A stretch of DNA of 5,819 nucleotides, taken from Arcobacter sp. UBA7394 (lineage in GTDB: Bacteria > Campylobacterota > Campylobacteria > Campylobacterales > Arcobacteraceae). Position 1 is the first letter of the stretch; every line of letters starts with the position of its first letter. Below the pieces are notes generated by a model, which ran no database searches, was not told where the DNA came from, and saw nothing but the letters and a program-made list of their open reading frames with translations. Location of the stretch: NCBI GenBank assembly GCA_002470185.1, contig DKNG01000238.1, positions 382-6,200 of the forward strand, given 5' to 3'. The position numbers and the translations under genes were made by a program. This document shows positions 1 to 5,348 of this stretch, piece by piece.

Positions 1-14
1 AGAAGGAAAATAAA

Positions 15-185
15 ATGAAAAGATATATATCAATGATTCTATTAAGTACTATAGTATTTACAGGTTGTGCAACATGGAGTGGAGTTAAAGAAGATAGTTC
101 TACTGCTTGGGAAGCAACAAAAGAGGGCACTTCAAAAGCTTACAAAAATACAAAAGAAGCAATACACGACGCAACTGCTGATTAG
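15..185 (+). CDS. Small lipoprotein with three 11-residue repeats
   Basis: A complete 56-residue ORF. The sequence AGAAGGA at 1-7 is a good ribosome binding site, 7 bases before the ATG. The protein begins with a short basic start (MKRY), a hydrophobic stretch (residues 5-15) and a lipobox FTGC with Cys18, so it should be cleaved by signal peptidase II and lipid-anchored. Everything after Cys18 fits three 11-residue units: 20-30, 31-41 and 42-52. Each has Ala/Thr then Trp/Tyr at its first two places and Lys-Glu at places 6 and 7 (W21/W32/Y43, K25-E26/K36-E37/K47-E48). Such a period suggests a continuous amphipathic helix lying along a membrane or wall. I do not recognise a named family; it resembles entericidin-sized small lipoproteins only in length and lipobox. 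Its promoter lies off the left edge. The lipoprotein call is firm; the function is unknown. Confidence 0.82.
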   Translation: MKRYISMILLSTIVFTGCATWSGVKEDSSTAWEATKEGTSKAYKNTKEAIHDATAD

Positions 186-190
186 AACTA

Positions 191-215
191 ATTTTGGGGA
201 ATGTATCCCCAAAAT
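191..215. terminator. Perfect hairpin after the lipoprotein gene, probable bidirectional terminator
   Basis: The arms 191-200 (ATTTTGGGGA) and 206-215 (TCCCCAAAAT) are exact reverse complements, giving a 10-bp stem with a 5-base loop. It starts 5 bases after the lipoprotein stop codon and lies between that gene and the oppositely transcribed tRNA cluster. Neither strand has a clean T-run after the stem, so classical intrinsic termination is not assured. It could equally be an mRNA 3'-end stabiliser. Confidence 0.55.
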
Positions 216-303
216 GAGAACAAAGTATTAAGTGAAAATTTCGCGCTTTCGAATAGTTGTTTGTATTTATAATATAACTTTGTGAAAAAAAGTTTGTAAG
301 TAG

Positions 304-381
304 TGGAGCTGGTGAAGGGACTTGAACCCCCGACCTGCTGATTACAAATCAGCTGCTCTAGCCAAGCTGAGCTACACCAGC
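304..381 (-). tRNA. tRNA-Thr(UGU)
   Basis: Full cloverleaf on the minus strand, 78 bases including an encoded CCA (304-306). The acceptor stem GCTGGTG/CACCAGC is perfect and the discriminator base is T. The anticodon stem GCTGA/TCAGC carries the loop TTTGTAA, so the anticodon is TGT (Thr). The T-arm has TTCAAGT with two G-U pairs. It is the last tRNA of the four-gene cluster, 16 bases after tRNA-Met, and reads the ACA codon that is common in this AT-rich window. Confidence 0.95.
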
Positions 382-397
382 AACAGTGTTTAAAAAA

Positions 398-474
398 TGG
401 TGTCAAAAGAGAGACTTGAACTCTCGACCTCCGGCTTATGAGACCAGCGCTCTAGCCAGCTGAGCTACTTTGAC
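398..474 (-). tRNA. tRNA-Met(CAU), elongator
   Basis: Cloverleaf of 77 bases with encoded CCA (398-400). The acceptor stem GTCAAAG/TTTTGAC closes with a G-U pair and the discriminator base is A. The anticodon loop is CTCATAA, anticodon CAT. A paired first base pair (G-C) and the absence of the three G-C pairs in the anticodon stem exclude the initiator, which is the next gene upstream. The remaining doubt is tRNA-Ile2, which also has a CAT anticodon before lysidine modification. The A-U rich acceptor stem does not look like the C-rich one of E. coli Ile2, so elongator Met is preferred. Confidence 0.85.
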
Positions 475-486
475 ACTTTGGCTAAT

Positions 487-563
<77 letters not shown>

Positions 564-583
564 ATCTATAAAGTACCTAAATA

Positions 584-658
584 TGGATGGGGTAGAAGGA
601 TTCGAACCTTCGAATGACGGCACCAAAAGCCGTTGCCTTACCACTTGGCGATACCCCA
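584..658 (-). tRNA. tRNA-Gln(UUG)
   Basis: Cloverleaf of 75 bases with encoded CCA (584-586). The acceptor stem TGGGGTA/TACCCCA is perfect. The anticodon stem ACGGC/GCCGT holds the loop TTTTGGT, anticodon TTG. The T-arm is a perfect GAAGG/CCTTC with TTCGAAT. It is the first gene of the cluster, about 10 bases after the likely transcription start. Confidence 0.95.
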
Positions 659-675
659 ACCGTTTAAGTGCCGAA

Positions 676-704
676 ATTATAGTAAAAAATATTTTTTTTG
701 TCAA
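676..704 (-). promoter_or_regulatory. Consensus sigma-70 promoter of the tRNA cluster
   Basis: Read on the minus strand, TTGACA (699-704) is followed by exactly 17 bases and then TATAAT (676-681): both hexamers and the spacing match consensus. The -10 is followed by TTCGGCA, a G/C-bearing discriminator of the kind found at stringently controlled stable-RNA promoters. The predicted start is near 668-669, about ten bases before tRNA-Gln. The spacer is an A/T run. Confidence 0.9.
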
Positions 705-715
705 GACTTTTTAGA

Positions 716-733
716 AGAAATTTTAAAATTTCT
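716..733. repeat. 18-bp perfect palindrome between divergent promoters, candidate operator
   Basis: AGAAATTTTAAAATTTCT equals its own reverse complement over all 18 bases. It ends on the TG of the extended -10 of the riboflavin gene and covers roughly -32 to -15 of that promoter, where a bound protein would block RNA polymerase. It also lies just upstream of the -35 of the tRNA promoter (699-704). The A/T composition raises the odds of a chance match, so the regulatory role is inference. Confidence 0.45.
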
Positions 734-741
734 GATATAAT
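733..741 (+). promoter_or_regulatory. Extended -10 promoter of the riboflavin gene
   Basis: TG-A-TATAAT at 733-741 is a perfect extended -10. No TTGACA lies at the proper distance (about 713-718), but T-rich sequence lies upstream; -10-dominated promoters without a -35 are the usual type in Campylobacterota. The start would be near 748, giving a leader of about 30 bases. That is too short for an FMN riboswitch, and none is visible. This placement also rules out the in-frame ATGs at 698 and 743 as translation starts. Confidence 0.72.
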
Positions 742-778
742 AATGCACATACAAATAAATTATAGTAAAGAAGAAAAA

Positions 779-1807
779 ATGAACGCAATACAAAGAGTAA
801 AAGAAGCTATCGAAGAGATTCAAAAAGGTAATATGGTAATTATGCTTGATGATGAAGATAGAGAAAATGAGGGTGATTTAGTATATGCTGCGCCACTTAG
901 TACTCCTGAAAAAGTTAATTTTATGGCTACTCATGCAAAAGGATTAATTTGTGTATCAGTAACAAAAGAGACTGCTGATAAATTAGAATTAAATCCAATG
1001 GTTAGTTCAAACACATCATCTTATGAAACAGCATTTACAGTTTCTGTTGATGCCGTAGATGCTCTTACAGGAATTAGTGCAGGAGAAAGAGATGATACTA
1101 TTAAAATTTTAGCAAATCCTGTATCAAAAGCAACAGAATTAGTTAGACCAGGACATATTTTCCCATTAATAGCTAAAGATGGTGGAGTATTAGTAAGAAC
1201 TGGACATACAGAAGGAAGTGTTGATTTATGTAAACTTGCAGGTCTTAGTGGAGAAGCAGTAATTTGTGAAATCATGAAAGAAGATGGAACTATGGCAAGA
1301 AGAGATGATTTAGATATTTTTGCTGATAAACATAATATGAAACAAATTTATATTTCTGACTTAGTTGAATATAGATTATCTCATGAAAAGCTAGTTGAAG
1401 AAATATCAAATAATGATGCAGAATTCTTTAATACAAAAGTTAAAAAGAAAGAATTCCAAGATCATTTAGGAAATGTACATACTGCTATCATCTTTGGTGA
1501 ACCTAGTGAAATTACACATGTAAAATTCCATACAGTAATCCCTGATATTGAACTATTTTTAAATAATGAAAAATTAGATTCAATGCTTAAAACAATTAAC
1601 TTCTTATCATCTAAAGGTGGAGTTCTAATTTTCTTATCTGATGAAAAGAAAAGAGAATCACAAAAAGATTATGGAATAGGGGCTCAAATTTTAAGCACTT
1701 TAAATATTAAACAAATCAAATTAATGACAAGTGGTGGAAAACATTCATTTGTAGGATTAAATGGATTTGGTCTTGAAATCATAGAAGAGATTCAAATAGA
1801 GTGTTAA
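779..1807 (+). CDS. ribB: 3,4-dihydroxy-2-butanone 4-phosphate synthase with degenerate GTP cyclohydrolase II domain (RibBA type)
   Basis: Makes 3,4-dihydroxy-2-butanone 4-phosphate from ribulose 5-phosphate in riboflavin synthesis (cytosol, Mg-dependent). The frame is open from 698, but the promoter at 733-741 and the family's usual N-terminus place the start at the ATG at 779 (342 residues), behind a weak purine-rich site AAAGAAG. RibB domain, about 1-205: DDEDRENEGDL at 24-34, ETAFTVSVDA at 83-92, TGISAGERD at 97-105, RPGHIFPL at 123-130, RTGHTEGSVDL at 140-150, and EIMKEDGTMAR at 164-174; all metal and substrate motifs are intact. Residues from about 210 to 342 align in outline with GTP cyclohydrolase II (DYGIGAQIL at 297-305), but the three zinc cysteines and the HSEC-type motif are absent; the only cysteine there is the last residue. 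It is probably active only as RibB, as reported for Helicobacter pylori RibBA, with a separate ribA elsewhere. Confidence 0.93.
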   Translation: MNAIQRVKEAIEEIQKGNMVIMLDDEDRENEGDLVYAAPLSTPEKVNFMATHAKGLICVSVTKETADKLELNPMVSSNTSSYETAFTVSVDAVDALTGISAGERDDTIKILANPVSKATELVRPGHIFPLIAKDGGVLVRTGHTEGSVDLCKLAGLSGEAVICEIMKEDGTMARRDDLDIFADKHNMKQIYISDLVEYRLSHEKLVEEISNNDAEFFNTKVKKKEFQDHLGNVHTAIIFGEPSEITHVKFHTVIPDIELFLNNEKLDSMLKTINFLSSKGGVLIFLSDEKKRESQKDYGIGAQILSTLNIKQIKLMTSGGKHSFVGLNGFGLEIIEEIQIEC

Positions 1808-1820
1808 ACTCTATTTGAAT
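1790..1820. terminator. Hairpin spanning the end of the riboflavin gene
   Basis: The arms 1790-1802 (ATTCAAATAGAGT) and 1808-1820 (ACTCTATTTGAAT) are exact reverse complements: a 13-bp stem with loop GTTAA that contains the TAA stop codon. It lies between two convergent genes, 7 bases beyond the stop of the minus-strand neighbour, so it may end both transcripts. No T-run follows on either strand, so intrinsic termination is uncertain and 3'-end protection is an alternative. Confidence 0.55.
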
Positions 1821-1826
1821 AAAATA

Positions 1827-2321
1827 TTAAACTAAACCTGCTGCTGATTTAATTAATTCCAAAGTCTTAACTGGAAGTTCTAAATCTTTTGATAAAACCT
1901 CTTTATTCTCGTTGTAATACTTAGAATCTAATATATCATTAATTTTATCTTCTAATTTTTGAACAACTACTTCTTGAGTATCTTTATCTTCAATATCTAA
2001 AAACTGTCTTGGGTCTTGATTTACAACTCTAGCTAATCTAAATTCATACAATGATTTGTTATCAAAATCTTCATTAAATTTATTACAAATTTCTTTATAT
2101 ACATCATTTAACTCAGCTTCATATTGTCTGTAAATTACTCCAGCACTATCATTTAAAGATTTATTAAACTTATCATAATTAACAAATAACTCTTTTAAAT
2201 CATCATCTTCAAGTGAGTCTTCATCAATATTAAATTTTTTTGATAAAAGATGTTTACAACAATAATATATAACTTGTTTCTCATTTTCTTTAATATCATT
2301 TAAAAAATCTATTAATTTCAT
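1827..2321 (-). CDS. Conserved-looking hypothetical protein, 164 residues
   Basis: I do not recognise this protein. It is a soluble, strongly charged, mostly helical-looking chain with no signal peptide, no membrane segment and no tryptophan. It has an acidic patch around residues 33-45 (DEDSLEDDDLKE), adjacent cysteines at 21-22 and a third at 79, and a charged C-terminal helical part (about 115-160). The start is supported by AAGGA at 2328-2332, about 6 bases before the ATG, and the base composition matches the neighbours, which supports a real gene. It lies downstream of pckA on the same strand but beyond a strong terminator, so it is either expressed by read-through or from its own promoter (a TATAAT lies at 2385-2390). 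It converges with the riboflavin gene, 19 bases away. Any link to either neighbour is unproven. Confidence 0.75.
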   Translation of the reverse strand: MKLIDFLNDIKENEKQVIYYCCKHLLSKKFNIDEDSLEDDDLKELFVNYDKFNKSLNDSAGVIYRQYEAELNDVYKEICNKFNEDFDNKSLYEFRLARVVNQDPRQFLDIEDKDTQEVVVQKLEDKINDILDSKYYNENKEVLSKDLELPVKTLELIKSAAGLV

Positions 2322-2340
2322 ATATTTTCCTTTTTTTCGA

Positions 2341-2376
2341 ATAAAAAAAAGGAGTGAATAAAATTCACTCCTTTTT
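2341..2376 (-). terminator. Rho-independent terminator of the oadAB-pckA transcript
   Basis: The arms 2346-2359 and 2363-2376 form a perfect 14-bp stem (core GGAGTGAAT/ATTCACTCC) with a 3-base loop. On the minus strand the stem runs into eight T residues (2343-2350), a classical intrinsic terminator 24 bases past the pckA stop. On the plus strand five T residues close the stem, so it may also stop plus-strand transcription. Confidence 0.9.
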
Positions 2377-2384
2377 AAAAATAA

Positions 2385-2390
2385 ATTATA
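2385..2390 (-). promoter_or_regulatory. Possible -10 box in front of the terminator hairpin
   Basis: The minus strand reads TATAAT at 2390-2385, between the pckA stop and the terminator. If used, transcription would begin near 2378, so the RNA for the 164-residue protein would start almost directly with the terminator stem. No -35 is visible at the expected distance (GACCAA at 2408-2413). It may be chance in A/T-rich sequence. Confidence 0.25.
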
Positions 2391-2399
2391 AGAAAATTC

Positions 2400-3980
2400 T
2401 TATAAAATTGGTCCAGCTGCAGTAAAGTCATATTCACTTTCTAAAGTTAAATACTTTTTGAAGTTTTCAATATACATACCAGCTAATTTTTTCTTAGTTG
2501 AATCATAGTAATCTTTATCTACCCAAGTATTTCTAGGGTTTAATACTTCAGTATCAACACCATCTAAAGTTTTTGGAATAGCTAAATTAAATACAGGTAA
2601 TGTTTCAAATTCAGAATTTTCAATAGAACCATCTAAGATACCATCAATACAAGCTCTAGTATTTTTAATACTCATTCTAGAACCAATACCGTAAGGACCA
2701 CCAGTCCAACCAGTATTAACTAAATATACATTAACACCATGTTTGTCAATTTTTTGACCTAATAACTCAGCATAAACAGTTGGGTTTAAAGGTAAAAATG
2801 CTTCTCCAAAACAAGATGAGAATGTAGCAACTGGTTCAGTAATACCTCTCTCAGTTCCTGCAACTTTAGCAGTATAACCACTTAAGAAGTAATACATCGC
2901 TTGTTGTTTATCTAGTTTTGCAACTGGAGGTAAAACACCAAATGCATCAGCACATAAGAAGATAATATTAGTAGGGTGCCCACCTTTCATATCTGGAGTA
3001 TGATTTGGAATATGGTCTAATGGGTAAGAAACTCTAGTGTTCTCAGTTTTAGAACCGTCTGTATAATCAACAACACCATCTTCATCAGCTACAACATTTT
3101 CTAATATTGCACCTTTTTTAATAGCATTGAAAATTTCTGGTTCAGACTCACCATCAAGATTAATAACTTTAGCATAACAACCACCTTCGAAGTTGAATAC
3201 ACCATTATCATCCCAACCATGCTCATCATCACCAATTAAAGCTCTTTTTGGATCTGTAGATAAAGTTGTTTTACCAGTACCTGAAAGTCCAAAGAATAAA
3301 GCAGTATCTCCATCTTTACCAATATTAGCAGAACAGTGCATTGGAAGTTTACCTTCTAATGGAAGCCAGTAATTCATCATAGAGAATACACCTTTTTTCA
3401 TTTCACCTGCATACCAAGTTCCACCAATGATTGCAACATTATCTTCAACATTAAAGATAACATATACTTCAGAATGTAAGTTATGACTAGCATAAGCCAT
3501 ATCAACTGTTTTACAAGAGTTGTAAACAGTAAACTCTGGAACGAAATTATCAATTTCTTCTTGAGTTTGAGGAACAATAAACATATTTTGAATAAAATGT
3601 GCTTGCCAAGCAACTTCAGTAATAAATCTTACAGACTTTCTAGAGTCTAAAGAAGCTCCACAATATACATCAGTTACATATAGATCTTTGTTACTTAATT
3701 GCTTTTTAGAGTTACCTAATAAATCCTCATAAACTTCTTTCGAAACTTTTTGGTTAATATCTCCCCAAGCAATATATTTATTTGATGGATCTTGATTTAC
3801 AAAAAACTTGTCTTTTGGGCTTCTACCCGTAAAAATTCCAGTATCAATCATTAATGCACCAGTAGAAGAAAGTTTAGCACCTTCATTTTCTACTGCATGT
3901 TTAATTAATGTATCCACATCAAGATTTCTTCTTACATTTCCAACGTTTTCTAGACCTAATGTGTCTTTAATCTCAGACAT
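2400..3980 (-). CDS. pckA: Phosphoenolpyruvate carboxykinase (ATP)
   Basis: Catalyses oxaloacetate + ATP to phosphoenolpyruvate + CO2 + ADP in the cytosol; this is the committing step of gluconeogenesis from C4 acids, and it can run in reverse. At 526 residues it is close to the 540 of E. coli PckA and appears complete. Visible motifs: substrate-binding TGRSPKDKF at 51-59 (Arg53), the Mn-binding region [11 protein letters not shown] at 187-197 (Lys195-Lys196), MHCSANIG at 214-221 (His215), the P-loop GLSGTGKTT at 231-239 (Lys237, Thr238), the metal-binding [10 protein letters not shown] at 249-258, and RVSYPL at 316-321. The P-loop type marks the ATP-dependent, not the GTP-dependent, family. 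The start at MSEIKDTLG follows AGGA at 3991-3994 with a 10-base spacer. The gene begins 28 bases after oadB and ends just before a strong terminator, so it is the last gene of the oad operon. Confidence 0.98.
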   Translation of the reverse strand: MSEIKDTLGLENVGNVRRNLDVDTLIKHAVENEGAKLSSTGALMIDTGIFTGRSPKDKFFVNQDPSNKYIAWGDINQKVSKEVYEDLLGNSKKQLSNKDLYVTDVYCGASLDSRKSVRFITEVAWQAHFIQNMFIVPQTQEEIDNFVPEFTVYNSCKTVDMAYASHNLHSEVYVIFNVEDNVAIIGGTWYAGEMKKGVFSMMNYWLPLEGKLPMHCSANIGKDGDTALFFGLSGTGKTTLSTDPKRALIGDDEHGWDDNGVFNFEGGCYAKVINLDGESEPEIFNAIKKGAILENVVADEDGVVDYTDGSKTENTRVSYPLDHIPNHTPDMKGGHPTNIIFLCADAFGVLPPVAKLDKQQAMYYFLSGYTAKVAGTERGITEPVATFSSCFGEAFLPLNPTVYAELLGQKIDKHGVNVYLVNTGWTGGPYGIGSRMSIKNTRACIDGILDGSIENSEFETLPVFNLAIPKTLDGVDTEVLNPRNTWVDKDYYDSTKKKLAGMYIENFKKYLTLESEYDFTAAGPIL

Positions 3981-4008
3981 AATTTATTTTTCCTACTAAT
4001 TTTTATTT

Positions 4009-5331
4009 TTATTTAAATATTGATAACAGCACACCTGCTGCAACTGCTGAACCGATAACTCCAGCAACATTTGGACCCATTGCATGCATTAAAAGAATGT
4101 TAGACTTGTCATATACTTGACCTTCTTTACTAACAACTCTTGCCGCCATTGGTACAGCTGATACACCAGCTGCACCAATTAATGGATTAATCTGATTCTC
4201 TTTTGAACTAAGCATATTCATAATTTTAGCCATGATTACACCCATTGCAGTACCAGAAGCAAATGCCACTAATCCAATAGCCATAATTCCCATAGTTTCA
4301 GCAACTAAGAATTGTTCAGATGCTAACTTAGAACCAACCCCTAGTCCTAAGAAAATTGTTACAACATTAATTAATGCATTTTGCATAGTATCAGATAATC
4401 TATCTACAACACCAGACTCTTTTGCAAAGTTACCAAAACAAAATGCACCAATTAATGGAGCTGCATCTGGTAAAATTAACATTGTTAAAATAACAACAAC
4501 AATAGGGAAAATAGTTTTTTCTACTTTTGAAACCCTTCTAGTTGCTTTCATTCTAATTTTTCGCTCTTCTAATGTTGTAAGTGCTCTCATAATTGGAGGT
4601 TGGATAACTGGTACTAATGCCATATAAGAATATGCGGCAACAGCAATAGCTCCAAGTAACTCAGGTGCAAGAGCAGTTGCAATAAAGATTGATGTTGGAC
4701 CATCAGCCCCACCAATAATTGAAATAGCAGCAGCTTGCTCTAATGAGAACTCAATTCCAGGAACCATTTGTGATAATACAACTGCACCAACTAATGATCC
4801 AAAGATACCAAATTGAGCTGCACCACCAAGTAATGCAGTTTTAGGATTTGATAATAAAGGACCGAAATCAGTCATTGCTCCAACACCCATAAAAATTAAA
4901 AGAGGGAAGAAACCATTTGCAATACCCATATTATAAATAATACCTAACATTCCATCTGCACCAGCAATTTCAGCAATTGGAATATTAGCCAATATACCAC
5001 CAAATCCAATAGGAATTAATAGTAATGGTTCAAAACCTTTAGTAACAGCTAGATAGAAAAGAACTAAACAAATTGCTATCATAATGATTCTACCAAAGCT
5101 TTGTGCAAATGTAGTTAATTCTTCACCATGAGGACCTTTTAATCCTTCTTGTGGATTTAAAATTGCTTTTAAACCTGTTGTACTATAAAATGAATCAACT
5201 AATTGAGACATTGATTTTGCTTCATACTCTTTTTTCTCTTCTGAAACATCAACAGGAGCTGATGCTGCAAAAGAGTTTACAGAAAATACTGCAAAAAGAG
5301 TAAATAAAATTAGAAATAGATTTTTTTTCAT
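4009..5331 (-). CDS. oadB: Na+-pumping oxaloacetate decarboxylase, beta subunit
   Basis: Integral membrane subunit that decarboxylates carboxybiotin held by the alpha subunit and exports Na+ in exchange. Two ATGs are adjacent (5334 and 5331). The GGAG at 5337-5340 is only 2 bases from the first but 5 from the second, so 5331 is preferred (440 residues). Residues 1-22 form a signal-peptide-like segment (KK, hydrophobic core, SFA then A); about 23-76 are polar and probably periplasmic, an extension the 433-residue Klebsiella subunit lacks at this end. The rest follows the family closely: [13 protein letters not shown] at 99-111, [14 protein letters not shown] at 147-160, GGADGPT at 207-213 (Asp210, matching Klebsiella Asp203), [10 protein letters not shown] at 232-241 (Tyr236, matching Tyr229), and [17 protein letters not shown] at 382-398 (Asn382, Gly386, Ser391, Arg398). 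All the known Na+/decarboxylation residues are present. Paralogous methylmalonyl-CoA or glutaconyl-CoA decarboxylase beta chains are possible in principle, but the oadA/pckA context favours oxaloacetate. Confidence 0.95.
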   Translation of the reverse strand: MKKNLFLILFTLFAVFSVNSFAASAPVDVSEEKKEYEAKSMSQLVDSFYSTTGLKAILNPQEGLKGPHGEELTTFAQSFGRIIMIAICLVLFYLAVTKGFEPLLLIPIGFGGILANIPIAEIAGADGMLGIIYNMGIANGFFPLLIFMGVGAMTDFGPLLSNPKTALLGGAAQFGIFGSLVGAVVLSQMVPGIEFSLEQAAAISIIGGADGPTSIFIATALAPELLGAIAVAAYSYMALVPVIQPPIMRALTTLEERKIRMKATRRVSKVEKTIFPIVVVILTMLILPDAAPLIGAFCFGNFAKESGVVDRLSDTMQNALINVVTIFLGLGVGSKLASEQFLVAETMGIMAIGLVAFASGTAMGVIMAKIMNMLSSKENQINPLIGAAGVSAVPMAARVVSKEGQVYDKSNILLMHAMGPNVAGVIGSAVAAGVLLSIFK

Positions 5332-5336
5332 CATTA

Positions 5337-5340
5337 CTCC
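5337..5340 (-). promoter_or_regulatory. Ribosome binding site that decides the oadB start
   Basis: GGAG on the minus strand precedes a double ATG. The spacing is 2 bases to the first ATG and 5 to the second, so ribosomes should favour the second. It lies between the oadA stop (5349-5351) and oadB, consistent with coupled translation. Confidence 0.65.
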
Positions 5341-5348
5341 AATAACTA

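Noticed and set aside
216..303. Promoter-like TATAAT at 268-273 and a weak AACTTT/AAAGTT stem
   Set aside because: No partner hexamer and nothing downstream but antisense tRNA; such matches are expected in A/T-rich spacer.
188..406. 72-codon minus-strand ORF over tRNA-Thr
   Set aside because: It reads through a complete tRNA gene and a hairpin; no ribosome site or protein-like composition.
698..778. Upstream 27-codon extension of the riboflavin gene
   Set aside because: It begins inside the tRNA -35 box and crosses the extended -10 at 733-741; residues are unlike the family N-terminus, which starts at the ATG at 779.
659..778. FMN riboswitch ahead of the riboflavin gene
   Set aside because: The predicted leader is about 30 bases and has no RFN-like conserved blocks.
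1021..1275. 84-codon minus-strand ORF
   Set aside because: Antisense shadow of conserved RibB motifs; no start signals.
3398..3613. 71-codon minus-strand ORF in another frame of pckA
   Set aside because: Lies wholly inside the well-conserved pckA frame; low-complexity Leu/Ile/Lys composition.
3808..3999. 63-codon plus-strand ORF antisense to the pckA start
   Set aside because: Shadow of the PckA N-terminus; no ribosome site.
4232..4627. 131-codon plus-strand ORF antisense to oadB
   Set aside because: Long only because A/T-biased codons on the other strand avoid stops; the opposite frame encodes conserved OadB residues.
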